Positions 8,401 to 15,332 of a DNA stretch of 64,000 nt are shown piece after piece (the first letter of the stretch is position 1; each line of letters starts with the position of its first letter). Source of the stretch: JAISFI01 sp031553775 (lineage in GTDB: Bacteria; Bacteroidota; Bacteroidia; Bacteroidales; Azobacteroidaceae); NCBI GenBank assembly GCA_031553775.1, contig JAVBLA010000025.1, forward strand, positions 1-64,000, in the 5' to 3' direction. The translations under genes and the position numbers were made by a program. A model generated the notes under the pieces. That model searched no databases. It saw nothing but the letters and a program-made list of their open reading frames with translations, and was not told the DNA's origin.

Positions 8401-10199
8401 CTTCTGCCGATGGAAACTATATCTGGAATACCGATGGCGGTACTCTCACCGAGAGCGGACAATCGGTAGAAATTACCTGGTCGACACCGGGAATCAAGAA
8501 ACCGACCGTGACTTATAAGGACAGCGGCGGAAATGATGTTACCGTACAGGATACGATAAAGATTACAATTGTCCCGCTCGCAACTTCCTGGATAGGGAAA
8601 AACACCGAGTGGAACGATCCCGCCAACTGGTCGGACGGAATAATCCCCGGATTGTGTACCGTAGTTACCATCAAAGATGCACAAACTGCCTATCCCATCC
8701 TGAGCGATACGGATAACGCCCAATGCGATTCGATCCGGTTCGAAGCAAATGCTGAGGTTGCCAGGACCAACTTCCTGACTTATACCCGTGGTGCCGCTGT
8801 CGATCTGCGTGTAAACAGTAACCGCTGGTATATGGTAGCTCCCCCGTTACAGAATATGTATTCCGGTGACTATATCTTGTCTTCGAACCGGATATCCCCT
8901 AAAGTATGGATGCAACAGTACCAGACAGTGAATCCTCAGACGGCAACGGCCGCTTCTGCCGGTAAATGGTCCAGTGCGTTCAATACCCTGAATATTCCAC
9001 TCGATGCCGGAATGGGTTATGTGATCTGGGTCAGCGACGACGAACACCCGGATAATACATTCCGTTTTCCGCGTTATGATAAGCAATACCAATATTTCGA
9101 CAAAACAACCGGCGCTCCGCAAAGCAAATGGGACGACACGCCGAGGACGAATCCTTCCCGCCTGGTATGGGAAACAGGAACAACGATCATGAATCTGCCG
9201 GTCAAAGGAGATGCCGCCGGTTACACAACGGCCATTGTAGGAAACCCGTTCATGTCACACATGGATTTTATAGCATTAGCTGCGAAAAATCCTTCGATCA
9301 ACGGAAACCATTATTATCTTTGGAATGGTGGCAGTTTTGATGCTTTCACTTCTATTCCTACAATCAACACGGCAGAATGGACCGGCACTAGTAATCCTTA
9401 CATCGCTCCGATGCAATCGTTCATCGTCGAAAAAGCAAACCCAGCTTCTACAATTGCTACTCTGGAAGTAACTCCGGACATGTCGGTTACCAGTCCCGGA
9501 AGTATCCTGCGCTCGGCCAATGCAATAGACAATCCGGTACTTAAACTGACCGTTTCCCGGGAGAACAAGGTGCAAAGCGGAATCGCCATTGTCTGCAATC
9601 CTACAGCCTCAAATGCTTATGATCCTGCGGAAGATGCCATGACCCTATTCTCGGAAACGGTGAAAGACCCGGCAATCCTCTACAGCCTGATCGACGGAAA
9701 AGCTGCTTCGATCAATACGCTGCCAAACCTGGAATCACCTGTCGCATTAGGCATCCGGACCACCCGTACAGGGGAATTGACATTGAAAATCAATGAAGAA
9801 AGTATGCAATTCTATCAGGTTTACCTGGAAGACCGGACAAAAAAAGAAATGGTTGATTTGTTGGATGGTCCCTACACTTTCATCAACGAAACAGGCAATA
9901 TCGAAGGACGCTTCTTTTTGCATATTTCTATTGTTTTATCAGATATTAAAGATTTTGATAACTTAAAAAACAGTACAATCAAAATTTACCCGGAAAACGA
10001 AACGATCCACATTATTTCCTCCTCGGGCAATACAATCTGCAATGTAGAAATAACCGGCATGCAAGGTCAGACCTTGATCAAAGATGCAAATCTGAACACA
10101 ACACAGAAATCATACCATCTGACGGGCACCAACCGGGTGGTAGTGGTTAAAGTGAGAACAGATCAAACGGAACATATTCAAAAAGTGATAATCAAATAG
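2460..10199 (+). CDS. Giant T9SS-exported adhesin-like protein with an N-terminal fused small membrane protein
   Basis: A 2579-residue open frame that looks like two genes joined in frame. Residues 1-139 have their own signal peptide (FFLCLAGLTLPVSGS), an acidic proline-rich middle, then GVPVENPGILPLIFLTIIYV and a KRKKKKQ tail. A second signal peptide begins at Met167 (LLCILLLSGYSAFAA). The exported part has five modules opening with a YYWVGGxGxW-like motif, at about residues 187, 539, 1080, 1460 and 2041, separated by beta-rich repeats, then a PKD/Ig-like stretch (about 1850-2035), a 500-residue module shared with the gene at 54891, and a T9SS type A sorting domain from about 2505. It would be secreted across the outer membrane by T9SS and held at the surface. 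Alternative starts for the exported part are 2877 (Met140) and 2958 (Met167). Binding target unknown. Confidence 0.8.
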   Translation: MNSNYPQRTEKRILLFFLCLAGLTLPVSGSDFLPLGPTTVSTPTPMDENFIGNYRPFSSSDLLSNSIGNFWDLSNSNPLSAGWTNDEESPILTYDPDIEDGDALGTLEGVPVENPGILPLIFLTIIYVIIKRKKKKQLYMKHSYVSQQHFKKNGNFLIHSFLRIKNMRHAGLLCILLLSGYSAFAADYYWVGGTGGWSEYSTHWAISSGGSTFHTVAPKATDNVYFDDNSGLVEGSTVTLNVHAVCKDMIWSGTGRPRFVRNSANLTISGSLTLQPSMSMTGYGVITFNGSGSHTISMADIPLTSNITFNGTGSWTLLDDLTLSSYYIMNFTNGNLNFNGQNVKVNTFSSAAGNTTRQLNIANSTIDVNTWTYTGGIVLNAANSAGSLIRIATSFTGKNGDKYDVVEAGTGTLAFGDFNKIIINKTGGILNAAIGGIINTEVLEFKDTGGFFIFNGSTINIASSLIKTHTDYCLLKATAATPQLQAILNMGNGSTVSMDAVGLQNIVITGSTPYPISNGNDMGGNSGWQFNDPIPTDMNTYFWKGGERDKVLDNVNNWELGYPGSGISPSVIFSQYNDICFPLDISNPASMTLKIENSNSLKFRNLTFDASTAITLNWSSKVITGTGTVNVNKGSLTLSAGTITTGDLNVSVGAALTANAELSVSNATIDGSLSHGSLPFKVREDIRISGVWNLSSSSVTVSGNVKVNGYGDVNRSSVTNPSFYVTGDLITSDHSTVRFLSGTYPSVNISGNVLIGTGTKLQCEFTNSSTYRMNFTFGGNLTVNGSAIMKQINCYFKKNINANETLDFINCNIYLQSANPYIFNLGASINNHITGGELRFDAAAAYSVTEDFVLPSTDIYITANNGSFSTNGHNIRCKNFQTSSKTGRTQDFSGTTFEVHSFIALLIRAGEILTDNTNIVFWGPTKHVLSLSDTYTINTVTFTNSASIAAVHPAGLINKLISSVPAIELTTTGTITIGELEILKPCDIFSATNPTIKVEKITGPQVPLPCEGISMLRSTGNILTLQNTGSSQISLNNLYCNHVNFTGTATPTAFTSPENFNLGDCSGSITWTDAVPEIHIDYYWIGGAGSWFNPSHWSFTSGGEPANCLPTAIDNAIFDENSFSAANQTVEIDTVPALIHHITWSDPLKEGRLNILISQALNIYGSSDFTGCYYAGGSGKIYFLGTGNETVTSGGLVYTSVPVYFNHSGTYSLQDDLIISQSYSTINGIFHQSGTLNSNGHKIQANIFKSESTPATSIRNLDLSGSEITLSSNNSGNPDTYSHWTLSLTNLNTCNLSGTTIKAKNVITNGTSGQSIQYNDVIVYGNIVQTDGLSVSYNNLYSMAGGSFEYGFTANNLFLKAYNTYTFKANSTTANEYKILGTFTTDATECNCNADTIRTVIKGTSVSYPAKINVVNAPFELIRVNPQYINCTGQTMHITDGVNLGNNTNVVITEREALPGIDFYWVGDAGKWSDPSHWSIGISGGDPAENNPFGCIPSPYDNVYFDGNSFSAMNKTVTLDITGYCRNMTWTAEAGQKTPSFNSTYSYLNIYGFLELVAGMKDFSPYCLFMKGTSQVRGTQYIRMNGFSSSMKVPTYLYFSGEGIYDLLDECSGYLCGSGGLYISKNSSFYSNENTIRINGCLSIDGASTTSRIIDLSGSYITATYMTCTLDNYTTLDINGSNINMNNTSSGYISSFVMSESCIFITTNSIISSGNPIELKNSTSKNFAFHNIKMTGTGNAANLGRASTTIGPFSFNKVEFTGALTSINSAATYTIDSLVYARSSSNTITAGRRVVVKEYLWAQGTPCGFVELKSSSSVPAVVKIENCNTVIGFGKLSNITADISSCSNTYPFTVIGYDQGGNTNVTFDSSFASATPLGKDTTVACNTLPFIQTTEGFGVGETYIWTYRAKPTDAWKAYKTATLENGGDTIHVYDSGDYQLNVNYGGACNLTGVRHFSIGAVVDGQLKACQNDIVELWSVGTSADGNYIWNTDGGTLTESGQSVEITWSTPGIKKPTVTYKDSGGNDVTVQDTIKITIVPLATSWIGKNTEWNDPANWSDGIIPGLCTVVTIKDAQTAYPILSDTDNAQCDSIRFEANAEVARTNFLTYTRGAAVDLRVNSNRWYMVAPPLQNMYSGDYILSSNRISPKVWMQQYQTVNPQTATAASAGKWSSAFNTLNIPLDAGMGYVIWVSDDEHPDNTFRFPRYDKQYQYFDKTTGAPQSKWDDTPRTNPSRLVWETGTTIMNLPVKGDAAGYTTAIVGNPFMSHMDFIALAAKNPSINGNHYYLWNGGSFDAFTSIPTINTAEWTGTSNPYIAPMQSFIVEKANPASTIATLEVTPDMSVTSPGSILRSANAIDNPVLKLTVSRENKVQSGIAIVCNPTASNAYDPAEDAMTLFSETVKDPAILYSLIDGKAASINTLPNLESPVALGIRTTRTGELTLKINEESMQFYQVYLEDRTKKEMVDLLDGPYTFINETGNIEGRFFLHISIVLSDIKDFDNLKNSTIKIYPENETIHIISSSGNTICNVEITGMQGQTLIKDANLNTTQKSYHLTGTNRVVVVKVRTDQTEHIQKVIIK
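2855..2861 (+). promoter_or_regulatory. A AAA AAG slippery heptamer at the junction of the fused segments
   Basis: In the reading frame of the giant gene the codons ..A AAA AAG occur exactly in the phase of the classical bacterial -1 slippery sequence (as in E. coli dnaX). It sits in the Lys-rich tail after the first membrane segment and 16 bp before the internal ATG at 2877. A -1 shift would end after about 25 further codons at a TAG. In the +1 frame a TGA overlaps the internal ATG as ATGA (2877-2880). Whether slippage occurs cannot be seen; it may be only a Lys-codon run. Confidence 0.35.
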
Positions 10200-10239
10200 C
10201 AGAGTATTTCTATTGAAGTAGTAAGACCTGTATTACAAC

Positions 10240-10290
10240 AAAAGCGAGTCTAAACGAAGTAATTGATCTGTTTAGACTCGCTTTTGCTAA
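10240..10290 (+). terminator. Strong hairpin terminator after the giant gene
   Basis: AAAAGCGAGTCTAAAC at 10240-10255 is perfectly complementary to GTTTAGACTCGCTTTT at 10270-10285, a 16-bp stem with a 14-base loop, ending in a T run. It starts 41 bp after the giant gene's stop codon. Confidence 0.85.
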
Positions 10291-10376
10291 ATTTTGCTTT
10301 ATGATATCAAAATATCTGCTATAAACAAAAATAGCAGATACTTGTTTTAGTAGTAACACTTAAAACATATAAAAAT

Positions 10377-10817
10377 ATGATATACAAATTAATTTCACTT
10401 ACACTCACATTTGTCCTCGTATTAACAGCCTGTACCTCAATGAAGAAGTCGCTGCACCCAAATACGGAAATCAAGGATACGCATTGGACGCTTGTCGCAG
10501 TTGCTTCCCCGGAAGGGAACCACGACTTATTGTATCCCCTTCTCGGGAAAATTCCCACGTTAGACGTTTCTGCCGATGGTAAATCTGTTAGCGGATATGC
10601 AGGATGCAACAATTATTCCGCTCCTGTAACGATGAAAGATTTTAGCATCCAATTCGGAGACGTTACCAGTACACTGATGGCTTGTGATCAAATGGATATT
10701 GAAAATGCCCTGTTAAGCACTTTTCAGAATGCTAAAACTTATACTGTAAAGGAAGATGGCCGGTTGATTTTGGTTAATGAGGCAAACAATGTTATTGCAA
10801 CTTTTATTCCTAAGTGA
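10377..10817 (+). CDS. META-domain (HslJ-like) lipoprotein
   Basis: A 146-residue predicted lipoprotein. The signal peptide ends in a lipobox (VLTAC, Cys around residue 20). The rest is one META domain (formerly DUF306): THWTLV near the start, the GCNNY signature in the middle, and the STLMACDQ segment, both typical of the family also found in the heat-inducible protein HslJ. META proteins are small envelope beta proteins linked in some bacteria to stress or antibiotic tolerance; their biochemical role is not settled. The gene stands alone after a strong terminator and converges on the acyltransferase gene with a 30-bp gap. Confidence 0.85.
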   Translation: MIYKLISLTLTFVLVLTACTSMKKSLHPNTEIKDTHWTLVAVASPEGNHDLLYPLLGKIPTLDVSADGKSVSGYAGCNNYSAPVTMKDFSIQFGDVTSTLMACDQMDIENALLSTFQNAKTYTVKEDGRLILVNEANNVIATFIPK

Positions 10818-10847
10818 GAACAAAAATTGCCTGAGTATTTGCGATGA

Positions 10848-11978
10848 TTATTTTTGCTTGCGCAAAAGATGCTTTGTCAGGAATTTACGTACCGGTTCAT
10901 CATATAGCTTTAAGCACAGATAAGCCAATAGTATACTTCCGATAACAAGCGCTATCGCACCGGGCAAAGATTGTACGAATGTGAGATCCTCGTTTTTTAC
11001 CCAGGCATAATACCAGTAAATGAAGGGATAATGCACCATATACAGAGGATACGATATATCTCCCAGGAATTTACAGATCCGGGTGGTTGTTTGATCTGTT
11101 GTTTTTCCGGATGCTCCCAGATAGACAATGAAAGGGAAAAGGATCGCAAAACAGATCGTCTCATATAAACCGTTCATCCACAAATTTTCACTTCCGCCTA
11201 TTCGTGGTACTGCTAATAGGATAATAACAGACAGGCTACAAATCCAGAAGGCTCCTCTTATATTAACGGGTTTGAATATGCGGGACAGGAGTAATCCTGC
11301 CGAGAATGAAAATAATAAACGCAAAGAACCGCCGGTTATATTTTCTCCTGTCAGTGAAAATCCGGCGCAAATATCGCCATACGGTCCCCAGACAGCAAAT
11401 GTTGCCAATCCGCAACCGGCAAGTAATACAAATAAAGAGAGAGCTTTTGTCGGAAGTTTACGGATAAAGAACACATATAAGAGATTACCTATATATTCAT
11501 ATAACAAAGACCAGCTCGGACCATTCAGAGGAAACATTTCGGTAACTCCCCGAATTTCGTAACCGGGTGTTGCCGGGATCAGGAAAGCATTCATCAATGT
11601 AGCGATCAATAACATGCCTATAGATACTTTTGAAACATCCCATACGGAACATCCCTGAAAATAGAATATAACAGCGCCGATAATCGCACCGATAACTACC
11701 ATCGGATGCAAACGGATAATCCTGCGCTTGATAAATTCTTTCATTTTCATCTTTTTCCAGCGGTCGTCATAAGCATAGCCGATAACGAAACCGGACAGGA
11801 TAAAGAAGAAATCCACCGCTAAGTATCCATGATTGATTTGCTGATCTATATGACTGGTGGCAAAGGCTTCAAAAAGATGAAAGCATACCACAACGATAGC
11901 CGCCACTCCACGGAGTCCGTCAAGTATGTTATAATGCGGTTTTGTATCTGTAAATGCGGCTGATGAAATTTTTGACAT
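10848..11978 (-). CDS. Acyltransferase 3 family membrane protein
   Basis: A 376-residue integral membrane protein of the acyltransferase-3 family (OafA/OpgC/NodX type), which usually transfers O-acyl groups such as acetyl to surface glycans or secondary metabolites. The family signature LDGLRGVAAIVVVCFHL lies at residues 20-36, the catalytic-type histidine is in CFHLFEA, and about ten hydrophobic helices follow, with the conserved FFILSGFVIGYAY segment around residues 57-70. There is no SGNH domain. It is monocistronic, with a likely -7 box 109 bp upstream. The acceptor cannot be inferred from the neighbours. Confidence 0.88.
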   Translation of the reverse strand: MSKISSAAFTDTKPHYNILDGLRGVAAIVVVCFHLFEAFATSHIDQQINHGYLAVDFFFILSGFVIGYAYDDRWKKMKMKEFIKRRIIRLHPMVVIGAIIGAVIFYFQGCSVWDVSKVSIGMLLIATLMNAFLIPATPGYEIRGVTEMFPLNGPSWSLLYEYIGNLLYVFFIRKLPTKALSLFVLLAGCGLATFAVWGPYGDICAGFSLTGENITGGSLRLLFSFSAGLLLSRIFKPVNIRGAFWICSLSVIILLAVPRIGGSENLWMNGLYETICFAILFPFIVYLGASGKTTDQTTTRICKFLGDISYPLYMVHYPFIYWYYAWVKNEDLTFVQSLPGAIALVIGSILLAYLCLKLYDEPVRKFLTKHLLRKQK

Positions 11979-12307
11979 GGGTTTATAACTATAGTATAGT
12001 TCTGTATTTACTTACATTCTTCCGAATGTTTTTATTCTTCGCACATCCGGGGACCTTTTTTTACGGACCTTTTCCTCATAAGCCTGCAAAAGTATGAAAA
12101 TAATCTAAGCAACTGTTTAATTTTTATTTTTTTGAGACTATTTAGCTTGAATTTTATCTTTGTCAGAGCATTTTAAGATCGTAGAAGATCACGTTAAAAA
12201 TCTCTCTCAAGCTATCTTTCATTTGTAATTGTCATTTAAAACGCTTAATTTTGTTTGTTATTCAAAGACTTATTTTTCTATTTTTTAAACAATTATTTAT
12301 CCTTGTA
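11979..12307. other. Intergenic region between divergent genes
   Basis: About 330 bp between the acyltransferase start and the preferred start of the PH-like gene. It holds the minus-strand -7 box at 12087-12094 and otherwise AT-rich sequence in which I see no gene or stable hairpin. Confidence 0.5.
12087..12094 (-). promoter_or_regulatory. Bacteroidetes -7 promoter box for the acyltransferase gene
   Basis: The minus strand reads TACTTTTG, an exact match to the Bacteroidetes primary-sigma -7 consensus TAnnTTTG, 109 bp upstream of the acyltransferase ATG. No well-spaced -33 element is obvious. Confidence 0.5.
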
Positions 12308-12724
12308 ATGAAAACATCATTCAGGTCCAAAATAAGCTTAGGAATTGTTTTTATCATCATTTTCACAGTAGGATTATCCTCAATTCCTTTGTTCATCGGT
12401 ACTTTTTCCTGGATTGCTTTTTCTGTGATACTGGTAGTGCTTGCCTTTATCGCTTTTGTATTTATAACAACAGTCTATGTAATTGAAGATGAGATATTAT
12501 ATGTTAAATGTGGCTGGTTCAAACCCACATCAATCGAAATCAATGCCATTAAAGAAATATCGGAAACAAATAATATCGCCAGTTCTCCGGCTGCATCTTT
12601 AGACCGGTTAGAAATATCTTATAATAAAAAAGATAAGGTCATCATTTCTCCAAAGAGGAAAAATGAATTCATTGCATCTGTAATAAAGATCAATCCGGCT
12701 ATAAAAATAAAATTGAAAAATTAA
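12308..12724 (+). CDS. Membrane protein with a bacterial PH-like domain (bPH_6 type)
   Basis: The open frame begins at 12251, but the first 19 codons are Phe-rich and atypical; Met20 at 12308 (MKTSFRSKISLGIV) gives a better start and a 138-residue protein. Two hydrophobic segments (about residues 9-30 and 36-58) are followed by a beta-rich domain of about 75 residues with VYVIEDEILYVKCGWF and then an IxxIKEISETN pattern, as in small Bacteroidetes proteins with a bacterial pleckstrin-homology fold. Such proteins are membrane-anchored and of unknown role. The gene is alone; no terminator is evident behind it. Confidence 0.65.
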   Translation: MKTSFRSKISLGIVFIIIFTVGLSSIPLFIGTFSWIAFSVILVVLAFIAFVFITTVYVIEDEILYVKCGWFKPTSIEINAIKEISETNNIASSPAASLDRLEISYNKKDKVIISPKRKNEFIASVIKINPAIKIKLKN

Positions 12725-12793
12725 AAATCATTTTTAGAGGTCGCATCCGGTTGCTAAAACTAAAATTGGATGTCTTACCTGAAATTTAATTCT

Positions 12794-12801
12794 TATTTTT
12801 G
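12794..12801 (+). promoter_or_regulatory. -7 promoter box for the GH32 gene
   Basis: TATTTTTG fits TAnnTTTG and lies 20 bp before the GH32 start codon. Confidence 0.55.
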
Positions 12802-12821
12802 CGCATATAATATAGTTAATC

Positions 12822-14462
12822 ATGACACAAAGAATTATTATCCTCATCCTTCTTGTAGCAGGCCATATTTCCCTGTTTGCCGGAGATATTACTATTAAAA
12901 TCACGAAACAATACCTGAATATCCCGGTTTCCCAACAAGATCAGCGGGCAAAGATGCGCTTTGAAACGGGAGGTGCAACAGAACGTGAGTTTCAAATCCG
13001 GCTGGCATCGGGGAGTCCGGAATATTGGGTTTTCTGCGACTTGTCTGCACTGAAAGGAAAAACAATCAAAATAAGCTATGAAGGAAATGAGAGCGGACTG
13101 AATAAAATCTACCAGGCTGATGTCATTGCCGGACAGGATAGTATGTATAGAGAACGTTACCGTCCTCAATTCCATTTTACTCCACGCAGGGGATGGAATA
13201 ACGATCCCAATGGTTTGATCTTTTATGAAGGTGAGTATCATCTGTTTTACCAACATAACCCCTATGAGAAAGAATGGGGAAATATGCATTGGGGACATGC
13301 AGTAAGCAGGGATCTGGTGCATTGGGAGGAGCTTCCCGAGGCTTTGTATCCGGATAAACTGGGAACAATGTTCTCCGGATCTGCGGTTATCGATTACGAC
13401 AACACTTCCGGATTCGGGAAAGGAAATACTCCTGCCATGGTGGCGATTTACACGGCAGACAGTCCGGAAAAACAGGTTCAATGTATTGCGTACAGTCTGG
13501 ATAAAGGTCGCACCTGGACAAAATATGCCCATAACCCGGTTATCGATTCAAAAGTAAAGTGGAACAGCCAGGACACGCGCGATCCGAAAGTTTTCTGGTA
13601 TAAACCGGGGAAACACTGGGTTCTTGTGCTGAACGAACGCGACGGGCACTCGATCTATACTTCCAAAAACCTGAAGGACTGGAACTACGAAAGCCACGTT
13701 ACCGGATTCTGGGAATGCCCTGAACTTTTCGAGTTACCTGTCGATGGCGATAAAAACGAGACTAAATGGGTGATGTACGGAGCTTCCGGAACCTATATGC
13801 TGGGATCGTTCGATGGAAAGGAATTCATCCCCGAATCAGGAAAATATTATTATACCACAGGAACCATCTACGCCGCGCAGACTTTTACAAATATCCCGGA
13901 TGCAGACGGCCGGCGGATTCAGATCGGGTGGGGGCGTGTTTCTCATCCAGGAATGCCTTTCAACGGAATGATGCTGATGCCTACCGAACTGACATTGTGC
14001 CAGACAAAAGACGGGATCCGACTCTTCAATAATCCTGTGCAAGAGATTAACTCCCTGATGGGTAACCCTGTACAATGGAAATCACTAACATCTGATCAGG
14101 CAAACAAATTATTGAAATCATATGATCAGGCGGACTGTTTACGGATTAAAACGACCATCAAACTGTCTCATGCAACCAGTGCCGGTTTGAACCTGTCCGG
14201 ACAAAAAATAATAGATTACGACATGAACTCCAACCGGATCAATGGGGTGTTTTATTCCCCGGAAAACATGACCAGTATGGAATTAACAGCCGATATTTTT
14301 ATCGACAGGACTTCCATTGAAGTATTTATAGATGGAGGAGCCTATTCTCATTCCATGGAACGAAGAGCTCACTCCGAGAATAAAGAGGGATTCCATTTTT
14401 GGGGCAATAACATTGAGGTGAAATCTTTGGAGGTTTATCCCGTAGGTTCTATTTGGAAGTAA
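12822..14462 (+). CDS. GH32 fructan hydrolase (levanase/inulinase/invertase type), exported
   Basis: A 546-residue enzyme with an N-terminal signal peptide (ILLVAGHISLFAG). Residues about 22-115 form the small beta domain (DUF4980-like) that precedes the catalytic domain in Bacteroidetes GH32 enzymes. The five-bladed propeller follows with all three catalytic motifs: WNNDPNG with nucleophile Asp128, RDPK with Asp254 as transition-state stabiliser, and WECPE with acid/base Glu298. A C-terminal beta-sandwich ends the protein. It would hydrolyse beta-fructans (levan or inulin) or sucrose in the periplasm or at the surface; linkage preference cannot be read from sequence. No SusC/SusD genes or fructokinase are adjacent, so it is not in a visible polysaccharide utilisation locus. 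Confidence 0.92.
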   Translation: MTQRIIILILLVAGHISLFAGDITIKITKQYLNIPVSQQDQRAKMRFETGGATEREFQIRLASGSPEYWVFCDLSALKGKTIKISYEGNESGLNKIYQADVIAGQDSMYRERYRPQFHFTPRRGWNNDPNGLIFYEGEYHLFYQHNPYEKEWGNMHWGHAVSRDLVHWEELPEALYPDKLGTMFSGSAVIDYDNTSGFGKGNTPAMVAIYTADSPEKQVQCIAYSLDKGRTWTKYAHNPVIDSKVKWNSQDTRDPKVFWYKPGKHWVLVLNERDGHSIYTSKNLKDWNYESHVTGFWECPELFELPVDGDKNETKWVMYGASGTYMLGSFDGKEFIPESGKYYYTTGTIYAAQTFTNIPDADGRRIQIGWGRVSHPGMPFNGMMLMPTELTLCQTKDGIRLFNNPVQEINSLMGNPVQWKSLTSDQANKLLKSYDQADCLRIKTTIKLSHATSAGLNLSGQKIIDYDMNSNRINGVFYSPENMTSMELTADIFIDRTSIEVFIDGGAYSHSMERRAHSENKEGFHFWGNNIEVKSLEVYPVGSIWK

Positions 14463-14496
14463 AGAGAAAGGGCCTGTTATAAATCGATACTAATTG

Positions 14497-14572
14497 TCAT
14501 TGCGAGGAGGAACGACGAAGCAATCCGTCGCAATTGGCAGGAGATTGCTTCAGGCTTTGCCTTCGCAATGAC
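14497..14572. repeat. REP-like palindromic repeat unit
   Basis: A 76-bp imperfect palindrome: it opens with GTCATTGCGAGG and ends TTCGCAATGAC, with an inner pair GAAGCAATC/GATTGCTTC. This nested GTCATTGCGA...GAAGCAATC structure recurs as intergenic repeats in many bacterial genomes. It lies 35 bp past the GH32 stop codon and may act as its terminator or mRNA 3' stabiliser. Only one copy is in the window. Confidence 0.75.
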
Positions 14573-14654
14573 GATCAAGACCGACTTTTATCTCCTATCG
14601 GGGAAACTTGCGGATAATCATTTTTTTTCATTTGTTTTCCTGATTTTATTATTG

Positions 14655-14662
14655 TATTTTTG
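14655..14662 (+). promoter_or_regulatory. -7 promoter box for the toxin-antitoxin operon
   Basis: TATTTTTG fits TAnnTTTG and lies 30 bp before the antitoxin start at 14693. Confidence 0.5.
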
Positions 14663-14692
14663 TAGTTAATTTCTGATTAAAAAAACAAAACC

Positions 14693-14911
14693 ATGAACAA
14701 GAAAAAAAAAACGGAAAAAAACGAAAGTACTTATCTATCATCTGATCTTTCTTCATCTGCAATAAACGAACCTCAGGCGGAATATATAACCAGAACCAAT
14801 AGTGATTTATTTGACGAATCCGGTACTCGAAAGTTTTATTCCCTGGAAGAATTCGAAAAGAAATTAGCTGATTCTTTTAATGCTCGATTGGGAACCAATA
14901 TCAAATTATGA
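14693..14911 (+). CDS. Putative antitoxin of a RelE/ParE-type toxin-antitoxin pair
   Basis: A 72-residue protein with a very basic start (NKKKKTEKNES), a Ser/Thr-rich middle and a charged C-terminal helix (YSLEEFEKKLADSFNARL). It overlaps the toxin gene by 4 bp (ATGA at 14908-14911), the usual antitoxin-first layout of type II modules. I see no recognisable DNA-binding domain of the RHH, Phd or XRE kinds, so its family is unknown; the helical C-terminus is the likely toxin-binding part. The assignment depends on its position before the toxin gene. Confidence 0.6.
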   Translation: MNKKKKTEKNESTYLSSDLSSSAINEPQAEYITRTNSDLFDESGTRKFYSLEEFEKKLADSFNARLGTNIKL

Positions 14912-15210
14912 AAGATTTTACAGTTGTTATTTCTTTACAGGCATTTGAAGATATTGAAGATATTACGAGCTATAGAGAAAAGCAATTATTATTACCCTTA
15001 TCATCAGAAAATTTCTATATAGGTATTATAAAGAATATCAGACAGTTAAAACAAGATGCATTACTCTATCCTGTTTCAAAAAGAGAATCCTTATTCAGAT
15101 ATGCCGTAAATGTCAGAAGATTCAATTACAAAGGATTTGCAATAATATACTCAATTGAAAATTCAAAAGTAATTGTTCATAGGATTACTCATGGAAGTCT
15201 TATTATTTGA
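14908..15210 (+). CDS. RelE/ParE-superfamily toxin
   Basis: A 100-residue protein with the RelE/ParE fold pattern: an N-terminal beta strand and helix (VVISLQAFEDIEDITSYRE), a second helix with LxxDALLYP, a central RYAVNVRRFNYKGFAIIYSI beta hairpin, and a final strand IVHRITHGS. RelE members cut mRNA on the ribosome and ParE members poison gyrase; the residues do not decide between them. It overlaps the upstream small gene by ATGA, so toxin and antitoxin would be made together. The module ends 123 bp before the convergent ccsA gene. Confidence 0.75.
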   Translation: MKDFTVVISLQAFEDIEDITSYREKQLLLPLSSENFYIGIIKNIRQLKQDALLYPVSKRESLFRYAVNVRRFNYKGFAIIYSIENSKVIVHRITHGSLII

Positions 15211-15304
15211 AAAGTATTAAGAATTTAAAAACTGATTGTGAATCAGATAAATTTTCTTTAGTTTTAAAGAATTAAAGATGAAAATCAGGGATTCGAAAAA
15301 CTCC

Positions 15305-15332
15305 AACTCTTAACTCTTAACTTTTAACTCTT
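15305..15332. repeat. Heptamer tandem repeat (AACTCTT)x4
   Basis: Four consecutive 7-bp units AACTCTT (third copy AACTTTT) abut the ccsA stop codon. Such short pyrimidine- or purine-biased repeats are frequent at gene borders in Bacteroidetes. Function unknown. Confidence 0.7.

Noticed and set aside
10971..11562. Plus-strand open frames opposite the acyltransferase
   Set aside because: They lie entirely antisense to a well-supported membrane enzyme gene and have no domain signal.
12816..13532. 238-residue minus-strand frame opposite the GH32 gene
   Set aside because: Antisense to a clear GH32 with all catalytic motifs; no domain of its own.
14497..14572. Possible tRNA or riboswitch because of its strong fold
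   Set aside because: The nested palindrome matches a dispersed REP-like repeat; no anticodon arm or aptamer pattern is present and it lies behind, not before, a gene.
15305..15332. Possible CRISPR-like repeat
   Set aside because: Units of 7 bp without spacers; a simple tandem repeat, not a CRISPR array.
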